34,548 nt of DNA from Bacillaceae bacterium SAS-127. Its GTDB lineage: Bacteria; Bacillota; Bacilli; Bacillales; Domibacillaceae. The position numbers and the translations under genes were made by a program. The DNA is taken from NCBI GenBank assembly GCA_002261155.1, contig NKXN01000050.1, forward strand, positions 1 through 34,548. The letters are read 5' to 3'. Of this stretch, positions 18,189-26,118 are shown in pieces. Below the pieces are notes generated by a model. That model was not told the origin of the DNA. It was given only the letters and a program-made list of their open reading frames with translations, and did no database searches. The first letter of the stretch is position 1; each line of letters starts with the position of its first letter.

Positions 18189-19496
18189 ATGATACACACT
18201 CATCAAGAAGCATTAAATTGGATTCACAGTCGTCTGCAAATAGGCATTAAACCAGGGCTATTGCGAATGGAATGGTTAATGGAAAGAATGAACCATCCAG
18301 AACGGCGACTGAAAACGGTACATATTGGTGGAACGAATGGCAAGGGCTCGACTGTTACTTATATGCGTTCGATTTTGCAAGCAGCTGGCTATGAAATTGG
18401 TACGTTCACCTCTCCTTACATTGAACAATTCAATGAGAGAATTAGCATTAACGGAATACCGATTACCGATGATGAACTGACTCAGCTCGTTAATATAATC
18501 AAGCCGCTAGCCGAGGAGCTTGAACAGACAGAGCTTGGAGGACCGAGTGAATTTGAAGTGATTACGGCGATGGCTTTCTATTATTTTGCCGATGTTCATC
18601 CTGTCGATATCGTCCTATTTGAAGTAGGGCTAGGTGGGCGGTTGGATTCAACGAATGTCATTCATCCGCTTCTTTCTATCATTACAACGATCGGTATGGA
18701 TCATATGCGGTTTTTAGGCAATACGCTAGAAGAGATTGCCTTTGAAAAAGCAGGGATCATTAAAAGTGGTGTTCCGATCATTAGCGGTGTGAAACAAGAA
18801 GAAGCGCAAGAAGTGATTGTTAAGCGAGCAACTGATCAAAAGTCGACTGTTTATCAACTAGGAGAGCAGTTTCACGGCGAGTGGCAGCAGTCGCTTTCGA
18901 CGGGTGAAGTCTTTCATTTTCACTCCGAATTGGCAAATATGAAGTCTCTGCACACTGGTTTAAATGGATTGCACCAAACCGACAATGCGGCACTCACTGT
19001 GATGGCGACACTTTATTTGAAAAACGTTCACTCCTTTTTAATCGAAGAATCACATATCCGTGAGGGACTTAAAGCGGCTTATTGGCCAGGTCGAATGGAG
19101 CAAGTGTGTCATCAGCCAGTGATTCTGCTTGATGGCGCTCATAATCCAGAAGGCATGAAAGCATTGTCTAACTCATTAAAGGCACGTTATCCAAACAGCC
19201 AAATCACAGCATTATTCGCTGGGTTAAAGGATAAAAAACTAGATGAAATGATTTCCTCGCTTACGGAAGTGGCCGACACGGTTATTTTTACTACGTTTGA
19301 TTTTCCGAGAGCGGCTGGCTACGAAGAGGTTGAGCCATTGTTAAATGAGCAAACAATCTGGAGAGCAGATTGGAAGGAATACATTAAAGAATGCCAAAAA
19401 AGCACAGAAGCAGGGCGAATATTTGTTGTGACGGGTTCGCTTTATTTTATTTCTGAGGTGAAAAAACATTTTAAATATTTTAACAAATTTTACTAA
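18189..19496 (+). CDS. folC: Folylpolyglutamate synthase / dihydrofolate synthase FolC
   Basis: Mur-ligase-family enzyme that adds glutamate to dihydropteroate and to folates, using ATP. 435 residues from the ATG at 18189, near the family norm. The P-loop GTNGKGST is at 48-55. The following TSPYIEQFNERISINGIPI, the FEVGLGGRLDSTNV metal-binding segment and PVILLDGAHNPEG near the C-terminus are all typical. The frame opens at an ATG at 18174, but GGAGG (18175-18179) overlaps it and fixes the downstream start. In B. subtilis folC and comC are likewise adjacent. Confidence 0.96.
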   Translation: MIHTHQEALNWIHSRLQIGIKPGLLRMEWLMERMNHPERRLKTVHIGGTNGKGSTVTYMRSILQAAGYEIGTFTSPYIEQFNERISINGIPITDDELTQLVNIIKPLAEELEQTELGGPSEFEVITAMAFYYFADVHPVDIVLFEVGLGGRLDSTNVIHPLLSIITTIGMDHMRFLGNTLEEIAFEKAGIIKSGVPIISGVKQEEAQEVIVKRATDQKSTVYQLGEQFHGEWQQSLSTGEVFHFHSELANMKSLHTGLNGLHQTDNAALTVMATLYLKNVHSFLIEESHIREGLKAAYWPGRMEQVCHQPVILLDGAHNPEGMKALSNSLKARYPNSQITALFAGLKDKKLDEMISSLTEVADTVIFTTFDFPRAAGYEEVEPLLNEQTIWRADWKEYIKECQKSTEAGRIFVVTGSLYFISEVKKHFKYFNKFY

Positions 19497-19573
19497 AGGT
19501 TAATTTAGGGTTTACAAAGAGCTGTTAAGATGAAAAGAATAAACGATTACTTGAAAGGTAGAGGGTTCGATCA

Positions 19574-20320
19574 TTGATTAGTTCTTTAGTCTTTCTCTAC
19601 GGTTTGGTTTTTGGCTCTTTTTTTCATGTTGTCGGTTGTAGAGTCCCTATCAAAAAATCCTTCATATATTCGAGAAGTGCTTGTTCTCATTGTCATCATC
19701 GATTGACAGCTGTTGAGTTAATCCCAATTTTATCTTACGTGAAACAAAGCGGACGATGCATAAATTGTCAGGCGCGTATTTCACCTATTTATATATTGGT
19801 GGAACTGATCACAGCTAGTTTATTTACCTATGCATACATCTATTTTGGTATTGGGCTGGAATGGCTACTTGCGATTACTTTAATTTCACTTCTTATCATT
19901 ATCACGGTTTCAGATCTGCTTTATATGGTTATTCCTGATAAAATTCTGCTTTTTTTCCTAGGGCTCTTTTTAATTGAGCGCTATTTATTCCCTTTAGAGC
20001 CATGGTGGGACTCGATTTCTGGTGCATTTGTAGGTTTTTCCCTCCTATTTTTAATAGCAGTTGTCACTAAAGGTGGGATGGGAGGCGGAGACATTAAGTT
20101 GTTTGCTGTTATAGGGTTTGTTTTCGGGACAGAGGGGATATTGTTAACTTTCTTTTTGTCTACTTGTTTAGGTGCGATTGGTGGATTGATCGGTTTATGG
20201 TTTGGGGTTATCAAACGCCAACAGCCCTTTCCATTTGGCCCGTTCATAGCGGTTTCAGCACTTCTTGTTCTTTTTTCAGAGAATCGAATTCTAAATTGGT
20301 ATCAATCGCTCTTCATTTAA
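19574..20320 (+). CDS. comC: Type IV prepilin peptidase ComC
   Basis: Membrane aspartic protease (A24) that cleaves and N-methylates pilin-like proteins of the DNA-uptake machine (ComG pseudopilins). 248 residues with about seven membrane segments. The N-terminal cytoplasmic domain has two Cys pairs, Cys37-X2-Cys40 and Cys62-X2-Cys65, which in related peptidases bind zinc. The catalytic aspartates are Asp114 (VSDLLYMVIPD) and Asp173 (GGMGGGDIK). The start is TTG, preceded by AAAGGTAGAGGG. In B. subtilis comC is turned on by ComK; the AT-rich tract before it holds only imperfect ComK-type boxes. A terminator follows at 20359. Confidence 0.95.
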   Translation: MISSLVFLYGLVFGSFFHVVGCRVPIKKSFIYSRSACSHCHHRLTAVELIPILSYVKQSGRCINCQARISPIYILVELITASLFTYAYIYFGIGLEWLLAITLISLLIIITVSDLLYMVIPDKILLFFLGLFLIERYLFPLEPWWDSISGAFVGFSLLFLIAVVTKGGMGGGDIKLFAVIGFVFGTEGILLTFFLSTCLGAIGGLIGLWFGVIKRQQPFPFGPFIAVSALLVLFSENRILNWYQSLFI

Positions 20321-20358
20321 CTTTCAAAAAACTAACTATTTTTGCCGAAATTTTTCCC

Positions 20359-20390
20359 GAACAGGACGACAAAAGTCTTGTTCTTTTTTT
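20359..20390 (+). terminator. Terminator between comC and spoIIB
   Basis: GAACAGGAC (20359-20367) pairs with GTCTTGTTC (20375-20383), one G-U pair and a 7-nt loop, followed by seven T (20384-20390). It lies inside the longest open frame of the spoIIB region, which shows that the real spoIIB start is further right. Confidence 0.88.
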
Positions 20391-20443
20391 GTGCCGCTAT
20401 GATAGCATGGAAGGAACTTAAAGAGGCGAGGGGTGGATCCCGA

Positions 20444-21364
20444 GTGGACAAACCAAAAAAACAGCAGTTGTCTTTGACGATCTCGAGTAAAAAGGAAGGC
20501 AGTCAACAAAAGAAAGAGTTCCTTGTGCAGGACTGGCAAAAAGGTGGGCGAGAAAGTGCTGCCGCCGCTGAGAATAAGAAGGAAGAAGAGTTTCAGTGGG
20601 TCTTTCCAGAAGAAGTGGAGAAGAAGGAAGAAACGATTAGTTTAAAGGCCTCGCTTCATCCGCAGCAAGCTCGCAGAAGAGTGATAGGTAAGCTCTTATT
20701 TATTATTATTAGCGCTGTATTGATTGGTCTATTATTCGGTTATGCGATGGTCAACATTGTGACACAAAAAGAAGAATCTCCCTCAAAAGCGATGCTAACA
20801 GAGCCAAAACAACAGCAAAAATCTACTAACTCGACAGCACCAACGACGGCTAGTCTTCTTCCGCCGATCGAGACATCGATCGTGCAGGGCGGTGTTTTTT
20901 CTAAAAAGGCTACGGCTGAAAAGGTGATGAAACGGATGAAGGAAGAAGGGGTTGTGGCAGGGATTGTTCAGAAAGATGAGCAGTTTCTTGTCGTGCTAGG
21001 GGTCTCCTCTCAACTAGCGACAGCGAAGCAATTAGGAGAAGCTTACCGAGCGGAAGCGGCTGATGTGTATGCGAAAACAACAACTATTTCCTCCTCGATC
21101 AAAACAACAGGAAAAGAAAGCTTTGCGAAGGCCTTTTCAGTTATAGCAGAGGAAAGTGCCAAAACACTTATCGGTCTTCCTGTTGATCAGGCGAAATTGA
21201 TTGAGGTTGAAAAAGAGTTGCAAGCTGAAAAAGGAACACAAAAAAAGGAAGTCGCCTCGCTACAGCGGTTATTAGTAGATGCTGTTAATCAAGCTAAAAG
21301 TGATCAGTCGCAGACCGCAAAAGCGGCGCAGGAGAAGCTTTTAGCTTTTTTAGCTGAATATTAA
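20444..21364 (+). CDS. spoIIB: SpoIIB-like SPOR-domain membrane protein
   Basis: A single-pass membrane protein of 306 residues from the GTG at 20444 (GGGGTGG lies 7 nt upstream). It has a charged cytoplasmic N-terminus with an EFQWVFPEEVE motif, a membrane segment at about 83-103 (LLFIIISAVLIGLLFGYAMV), a linker, and an extracytoplasmic SPOR-like domain starting near IVQGGVFSKKATAEK. The tail is helical and Gln/Lys rich. B. subtilis SpoIIB has the same plan and position, and helps septal peptidoglycan degradation and engulfment; SPOR domains bind glycan strands lacking stem peptides. Sequence identity is low, so the name rests on architecture and the comC-maf location. The frame can be read upstream to 20342, but it crosses a terminator. 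Confidence 0.85.
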   Translation: MDKPKKQQLSLTISSKKEGSQQKKEFLVQDWQKGGRESAAAAENKKEEEFQWVFPEEVEKKEETISLKASLHPQQARRRVIGKLLFIIISAVLIGLLFGYAMVNIVTQKEESPSKAMLTEPKQQQKSTNSTAPTTASLLPPIETSIVQGGVFSKKATAEKVMKRMKEEGVVAGIVQKDEQFLVVLGVSSQLATAKQLGEAYRAEAADVYAKTTTISSSIKTTGKESFAKAFSVIAEESAKTLIGLPVDQAKLIEVEKELQAEKGTQKKEVASLQRLLVDAVNQAKSDQSQTAKAAQEKLLAFLAEY

Positions 21365-21408
21365 AAAGGCTAGCGCCAACTCGAATGGAGGGGCGGCTAG
21401 CCTTTTTT
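21363..21408. terminator. Bidirectional terminator between spoIIB and the siderophore lipoprotein
   Basis: AAAAAGGCTAGC (21363-21374) pairs with GCTAGCC and a T-run on the right, with an extra GCC/GGC pairing beside a one-base bulge. The A-run on one side and the T-run on the other make it usable on both strands. It separates two convergent genes. Confidence 0.9.
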
Positions 21409-21412
21409 TGGC

Positions 21413-22351
21413 TTATTTTGCAGCTTGCAAAATTTGCTGTTTAACTTCTTCTAATAATAACTCTTTTCCTAGTGGAGTGTATCCTTTATTTAAGTCTTCT
21501 GGTGCAATCATAAATACTTTGTTATTTTTTACTGCATTCATATTTTTCCAAATCGCGCTGTTCTGGAATTCTTTTAGACGTTTATCGCCATCACCTGTAG
21601 TAAATACAAATAAATAGTCAGGATTGTAATCGATTAATGCTTCCTTCTGCAATTGAACCAATGGCTCCTCTGTTGGTGTTCCTTCGATGGCAGGTAACTT
21701 TAAGTCTTCAAATAAAAAGCTTCCGTAGCCGTAGTTTCCATATACACGGAAAGCGTTCGGATAAGCCGCCATTACCATGAATTTTTCTTCTCCTGTTTTA
21801 GCGAGGATTTCATCGTGAGTTGCTTTCGCTTTTTCATCGAATTTCTTTAACCAATTATTTGCTTCTTCTTCTTTGTCCATAATTCGAGCGATTTCCTCGA
21901 ATTTAGGTCTCCATTCACTAAGGTCTGTTTCAAGCATAACTGTCGGAGCGATTTTGCTTAATTGATCATAAAGCTTCTCTTGACGGTTATTGATAATAAT
22001 TAAATCAGGCTTTGCTGTAATAATCGTATCCGTATTGATTTCGTCTCCCCAGAAGGAGCCAACTGGTTTTGTATCTTTTAACTGATCTTGTAAAAATGGC
22101 ATAATCTTTTGCTCGCTTGTATTAGCTGTAATAACAGGCGTGTATCCGAAAGTAAGTAATTCTTCTGTTGATCCACTAATATCGGCAATGCGTTTCGGTT
22201 CTACAGGGATCTTCACTTCGCCTTTCACCGTTTTAACTACTCGTTCAGCTGGTTTTTCTTCTTTCTTTGTTTTCGCTGAGTCATTGCCGCATGCGGCTAA
22301 TAGAACAAATGAAAGTAGGAATAAGAAACTCATTAATAATTGCTTTTTCAT
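21413..22351 (-). CDS. Iron-siderophore ABC transporter substrate-binding lipoprotein
   Basis: A 312-residue lipoprotein: signal peptide MKKQLLMSFLFLLSFVLLAAC with the lipidated Cys21 in LAAC, then a Lys/Glu-rich linker and a FhuD/FepB-type periplasmic-binding fold (IADISGSTEELLTFGYTPV near the start, AKPDLIIINN in the middle, the helix-joined C-lobe afterwards). It is related to YfiY, FeuA and FhuD-like proteins; the exact siderophore cannot be read. The ATG at 22351 is preceded by AAAAGGAG; an upstream frame extension to 22429 lies in the preceding permease. It is the last gene of a permease-permease-lipoprotein unit. No ATPase is encoded nearby. Confidence 0.9.
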   Translation of the reverse strand: MKKQLLMSFLFLLSFVLLAACGNDSAKTKKEEKPAERVVKTVKGEVKIPVEPKRIADISGSTEELLTFGYTPVITANTSEQKIMPFLQDQLKDTKPVGSFWGDEINTDTIITAKPDLIIINNRQEKLYDQLSKIAPTVMLETDLSEWRPKFEEIARIMDKEEEANNWLKKFDEKAKATHDEILAKTGEEKFMVMAAYPNAFRVYGNYGYGSFLFEDLKLPAIEGTPTEEPLVQLQKEALIDYNPDYLFVFTTGDGDKRLKEFQNSAIWKNMNAVKNNKVFMIAPEDLNKGYTPLGKELLLEEVKQQILQAAK

Positions 22352-22370
22352 TAGTAAAATCTCCTTTTTT

Positions 22371-23384
22371 CTATGGTGTTTTAATAAGTAAGTAAATAAA
22401 ATATGGTGCTCCAATAAGTGAAAGCACAAGGCCCACTGGGATCTCAGAACTTGGCATTAAACTTCTGGCTAAGCAGTCAGCTGTTAATAGTAATATCGCT
22501 CCAATCAAGGCGGAGACAGGTAACATGATTTGATGTTTAGCTCCAACGATCCTTCTAGCGATGTGAGGAGCGAGTAATCCGATAAATCCAATTCCTCCGG
22601 CTACGGCTACGGATACTCCGGCTAAAGCAACTGAAATAAACAGCAGTTTTCTTCTTTCTTTTTCTACTGCAACACCTAAGCCTGTTGCCATTTTATCTCC
22701 AAGGTTTAAAACATTTAATAGGTTGCTTTTAGCGTAAGCGAGAGGTAGAAGGATGATCAGCCATGGAAGAGCCGCAAGTACAAATTTCCAATCAGTTCCC
22801 CATAAGCTACCACTTAACCACACGGTTGCAAAACGAAAATCATTCGCTGTCATTTTCATCGAAAAGACGATATTGATGGCACTGAATCCGGCTGCTACGG
22901 CAATTCCTACTAATATTAAGCGAGTAGCCGTCACTCCGTCCTTCCAAGCTAGTAAATAAATAATGATGGCCGCTGCTAATGCACCTATAAGTGCGAACAA
23001 TGGAAGGACAAAAACAGAGATGTATGAAGTGACATCCATTTGTCCAAAGAAAAAGTAGACGAATAGTACAACACCTAGGCCTGCTCCAGCGTTGATACCG
23101 ATAATTCCAGGGTCTGCTAGAGGGTTTCTAGCTAAAGCTTGCAAAATAGCGCCCGACGTACTAAGTGCCATACCGACAGCGATAGCGACAATTGCTCGTG
23201 GTAAGCGGAAATCAAAAATGAGTATGCTTTGCTCCTCGCTTCCGAATCCCATTAATGTTTGCATCGAATGAATCGGATGAATCATTAAAGTCCCTATAGA
23301 TAGGTTGAGAATAATCAGCACAATGGTTAATAGCATCATGATTGTTAAGAGTAATACTTGTTTTCTCATTTGACTGACTACCAT
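22371..23384 (-). CDS. FecCD-family siderophore ABC transporter permease
   Basis: Integral membrane permease of the BtuC/FecCD/FhuB family, 337 residues with about ten hydrophobic segments. Family signatures visible are FRLPRAIVAIAVGMALSTSG, QALARNPLADPGIIGINAGA and the C-terminal GFIGLLAPHIARRIVG, the coupling-helix region that contacts the ATPase. With the second permease it probably forms a heterodimer. The ATG at 23384 has AAGGAGG six nt upstream and overlaps the last seven bases of the upstream permease, so translation is coupled. Substrate is probably ferric siderophore, from the neighbouring lipoprotein and Fur-type site. Confidence 0.93.
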   Translation of the reverse strand: MVVSQMRKQVLLLTIMMLLTIVLIILNLSIGTLMIHPIHSMQTLMGFGSEEQSILIFDFRLPRAIVAIAVGMALSTSGAILQALARNPLADPGIIGINAGAGLGVVLFVYFFFGQMDVTSYISVFVLPLFALIGALAAAIIIYLLAWKDGVTATRLILVGIAVAAGFSAINIVFSMKMTANDFRFATVWLSGSLWGTDWKFVLAALPWLIILLPLAYAKSNLLNVLNLGDKMATGLGVAVEKERRKLLFISVALAGVSVAVAGGIGFIGLLAPHIARRIVGAKHQIMLPVSALIGAILLLTADCLARSLMPSSEIPVGLVLSLIGAPYFIYLLIKTP

Positions 23385-24430
23385 GACTTTCCTCCTTCTT
23401 TTCTAGCTAAATAAAGAAAGAAAGGAACACCGATGAGAGCCGTAATCGCACCTAATGGCGTTTCATACGGTGGATTAATTGTTCGCGCTAATAAATCAGC
23501 TGCTGATAATAATACCCCACCTAAAACAGCAGACACAGGAATGACTAGGCGATAATCGGTTCCGACGATCATGCGAGCAATATGAGGAATCACAAGTCCG
23601 ACGAATCCAACAGAACCGGCCATCGACACGGCTGCCCCTGTCATAACGACCACAAGAATCGTTCCCACTGTTTTAATTAACACAACCTTTTGCCCTAAGC
23701 CTATGGCTACTTCTTCGCCGAAATTCAAAATAGTGAAATAGCGGCTAAGCATAATAGCGATTACTAATGCAAGAAGTCCTAGCGGAATGAGCAATTTGAG
23801 GCTTTCCCACTGAACAGAAGCTACACCGCCAGCGCTCCACATCGCGACTTCTTGATGTAACTCAAAGAAAAGAGCAATGCCAGAAGAGATGGCTCCTAAA
23901 AATCCACTGACTGCGGCACCAGCCAACGCAAGTTTGACCGGTGTTAGCCCTCCTTTAGACAAAGAACCGATGCCATATACAATCGATGCCCCAAGAGCGG
24001 CACCGATGAATGAAAAGACAACCTTCCATGAAAAGGATATTTCCGGAAAAAATGCATAAGAGATTGCAATCGCGAAAATGGCTCCATCCGATACTCCCAT
24101 TAGAGAGGGAGAGGCCAGTGGATTGCGAGTCATTGCTTGCATGATGGCTCCAGATACCGCCAAAAACATGCCAATAGCTACAGCTCCAATCGCTCGCGGT
24201 AAGCGGAAGTCATAAATAACCGAGGCTTCTAATGATTGGTCAAACCCTGATAATAATAAACCCCAGACCGTTGATAACTGTATATCAGCCGCACCAAAAG
24301 AAATGGAACAAGCCATTAAAAAGGCAATCAGTGCAATGCTGACGATTAAACAAAAAATCGCTAATGCTAGATGACTATTAGTGATCGAAATCAGTTTCTT
24401 TTTAGAAGGGGCGTATGTATTTTCGCTCAT
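23378..24430 (-). CDS. FecCD-family siderophore ABC transporter permease (first gene of the unit)
   Basis: A second permease of the same family, 350 residues with about ten hydrophobic segments. It carries FRLPRAIGAVAIGMFLAVSG, QAMTRNPLASPSLMGVSDGA and GFVGLVIPHIARMIVG. It heads the minus-strand unit, is followed by the other permease with a 7-nt overlap, and is likely its partner. The ATG at 24430 has AAAGGA about 12 nt upstream, a long spacing, so the ribosome-binding site is weak. Expression should respond to iron through the candidate Fur box immediately upstream. Confidence 0.93.
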   Translation of the reverse strand: MSENTYAPSKKKLISITNSHLALAIFCLIVSIALIAFLMACSISFGAADIQLSTVWGLLLSGFDQSLEASVIYDFRLPRAIGAVAIGMFLAVSGAIMQAMTRNPLASPSLMGVSDGAIFAIAISYAFFPEISFSWKVVFSFIGAALGASIVYGIGSLSKGGLTPVKLALAGAAVSGFLGAISSGIALFFELHQEVAMWSAGGVASVQWESLKLLIPLGLLALVIAIMLSRYFTILNFGEEVAIGLGQKVVLIKTVGTILVVVMTGAAVSMAGSVGFVGLVIPHIARMIVGTDYRLVIPVSAVLGGVLLSAADLLARTINPPYETPLGAITALIGVPFFLYLARKEGGKSW

Positions 24431-24474
24431 GCTGTCGAGTAATCCTTTCTTCGATATAAGATTTTAAGTGAAGA

Positions 24475-24489
24475 TGAAAATCATTATCA
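24475..24489 (-). promoter_or_regulatory. Candidate Fur box of the siderophore-uptake unit
   Basis: TGAAAATCATTATCA matches the Bacillus 7-1-7 Fur box (TGATAATNATTATCA) at 13 of 14 defined bases. It lies just downstream of the likely minus-strand -10 (24506-24511), where bound Fur would block transcription. Confidence 0.8.
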
Positions 24490-24505
24490 CTTAAAATCTT
24501 TGCTT

Positions 24506-24535
24506 ACTATAATACAATCCTTTATGGCTAGTCAA
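24506..24535 (-). promoter_or_regulatory. Promoter of the siderophore-uptake unit
   Basis: On the minus strand, -35 TTGACT (24535-24530) and -10 TATAGT (24511-24506), 18-bp spacer. TATTAT with a 15-bp spacer is an alternative -10. The Fur box overlaps the expected start of transcription. Confidence 0.65.
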
Positions 24536-24569
24536 TGATAAAAATTATTTTTGAATAATTTTTATCATT
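24534..24569. promoter_or_regulatory. 36-nt perfect inverted repeat between siderophore unit and maf
   Basis: AATGATAAAAATTATT (24534-24549) is exactly complementary to AATAATTTTTATCATT (24554-24569), with a 4-nt centre. Each arm contains a partial Fur box (11 of 14 defined bases), and the left arm overlaps the -35 of the siderophore promoter. It may be a second, symmetrical Fur-binding region. As RNA it would form a hairpin of A-U pairs, which is less likely to matter. Confidence 0.6.
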
Positions 24570-24679
24570 CCAACTTTTTCAGGGTATTTATTTTTTATAA
24601 TGGAAAAGTTTGTGAAAGGGGGATGGTTTTGATAAAATAAAAGCGGTATTTCCCTTAATTCTTGAAAGTTAGGTGATGG

Positions 24680-25276
24680 ATGTTGTCGAATATTATTTTA
24701 GCTTCTGGTTCTCCCCGTAGAAAGGAACTTCTCCAACAAATCGGTCTACCCTTTACTGTCATTGTCAGTGATGTAGATGAAACGATCTCCCACCCAATAT
24801 CCTCTAAAGAAACCGTCATGCAATTAGCCTCCCGTAAAGCTCATGCTGTGGCGAAGCATCATGAACAAAATATTGTCATCGGCGCAGATACAATCGTTGT
24901 GCTAGATGGAGAAATATTAGGTAAGCCTAAAGACCGAAGCGATGCGAAGCGGATGTTAAGTAAGCTTTCTGGTCGAGAGCACTCCGTTTATACTGGAGTT
25001 GCCATTGTGCAAGGAAAGAACGAACACGTCTTTTATGAAGAAACAAACGTCACATTTTGGGAACTGTCAAGTGAGGAAATAGACGCCTACATTGACAGTG
25101 GTGAACCGTTTGATAAGGCGGGTGCATACGGCATCCAAGGAATAGGTGCTCTGCTTGTAAAGAAAATTGATGGTGACTATTTCTCGGTTGTCGGTTTGCC
25201 GGTGGCTTCTTTGTATAGACAACTTCAACGGTTTGGCCTGCAAGGGGCGACCATTTCCTCTCCTTCTCAAACGTGA
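24680..25276 (+). CDS. maf: Maf family nucleotide pyrophosphatase
   Basis: Maf/YhdE-type nucleoside triphosphate pyrophosphatase that clears non-canonical or modified nucleotides such as dTTP/UTP analogues; B. subtilis Maf affects septum formation and competence. 198 residues, the family size. It starts with the signature ILASGSPRRKELLQQIG and has the conserved IGADTIVVLDGEILGKPKD and FDKAGAYGIQG segments. The ATG at 24680 follows AGGTGATGG. Its nearest TATAAT (24596-24601) lacks a good -35. radC follows 18 nt later, the start of the maf-radC-mre-min group. Confidence 0.96.
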   Translation: MLSNIILASGSPRRKELLQQIGLPFTVIVSDVDETISHPISSKETVMQLASRKAHAVAKHHEQNIVIGADTIVVLDGEILGKPKDRSDAKRMLSKLSGREHSVYTGVAIVQGKNEHVFYEETNVTFWELSSEEIDAYIDSGEPFDKAGAYGIQGIGALLVKKIDGDYFSVVGLPVASLYRQLQRFGLQGATISSPSQT

Positions 25277-25294
25277 TCAAAGGAGAGAAAGTGG

Positions 25295-25984
25295 ATGTCA
25301 AACGAGATGTTGATGATCAAAGATGTACCTGTAGAAGATCGCCCGAGAGAACGAATGATTACAAATGGTCCGAAAAGCTTATCGAATCATGAGCTACTTG
25401 CGATTATTTTACGAACAGGCACGAAACATGAATCCGTGCTGCAATTGTCGAATCGAGTGCTGCAAACATTTGAAGGGTTACGCATGCTAAAGGATGCCTC
25501 GCTTGAAGAAATTACTTCTATTAAAGGAATCGGTCAAGCAAAAGCCGTCCAAATCATGTCCGCCCTTGAACTCGGCCGTCGCATTAGTCACTTGAAATTT
25601 GAAGACCGATATGTCATTCGTTCTCCCGAAGATGGGGCTAATTATGTGATGGAAGAAATGCGATTTTTATCACAGGAGCATTTCGTGTGCCTCTACCTCA
25701 ACACAAAAAATCAAGTCCTTCATAAACAAACATTATTCATTGGAAGTCTCAATGCCTCGATCGTGCATCCGCGCGAGGTGTTTAAAGAAGCCTTTCGCCG
25801 TTCTGCCGCCTCTGTAATCTGCATCCATAATCATCCTTCTGGCGACCCGGCACCGAGCAGAGAAGATGTGGAGGTGACGAAGCGATTAGTTGAATGTGGA
25901 AAATTACTAGGAGTGGAAGTATTAGACCATTTAATCATTGGTGATAAGAAATACGTCAGTTTAAAGGAAAAAGGCTATGTATAA
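25295..25984 (+). CDS. radC: RadC-family JAMM/MPN+ protein
   Basis: A 229-residue RadC protein. The N-terminal helix-hairpin-helix region contains ITSIKGIGQAKAVQIMSALELGRR, and the C-terminal JAMM domain has the metal-site motif HNHPSGDPAPSRED. Despite its name, the family's role in DNA repair is not supported by E. coli genetics, and its biochemical function is unsettled. The ATG follows AAAGGAGAG. It lies between maf and mreB, as in B. subtilis. Confidence 0.95.
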   Translation: MSNEMLMIKDVPVEDRPRERMITNGPKSLSNHELLAIILRTGTKHESVLQLSNRVLQTFEGLRMLKDASLEEITSIKGIGQAKAVQIMSALELGRRISHLKFEDRYVIRSPEDGANYVMEEMRFLSQEHFVCLYLNTKNQVLHKQTLFIGSLNASIVHPREVFKEAFRRSAASVICIHNHPSGDPAPSREDVEVTKRLVECGKLLGVEVLDHLIIGDKKYVSLKEKGYV

Positions 25985-26009
25985 TGCTAGGATTTTTTTT
26001 TGATTACGT

Positions 26010-26015
26010 TATAAT
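26010..26015 (+). promoter_or_regulatory. Possible -10 element before mreB
   Basis: TATAAT in the 134-bp gap between radC and mreB, about 105 bp before the mreB start. No good -35 is present at 16-18 bp. A second candidate, TATAAA near 26083, also lacks one. The gap is AT rich, with no clear terminator. Confidence 0.35.
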
Positions 26016-26118
26016 ATAAGTTATGATTTTTGCTAGATGTTTTTTGTTGAAATCACAAATAATAATGTTCAATCTATCACTATAAAATAGTAACAGATCA
26101 AGAAAGGGAGATACCTGT

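Noticed and set aside
20342-20443. N-terminal extension of SpoIIB from a TTG at 20342
   Set aside because: It would read through the comC terminator; a GTG with a good ribosome-binding site lies downstream.
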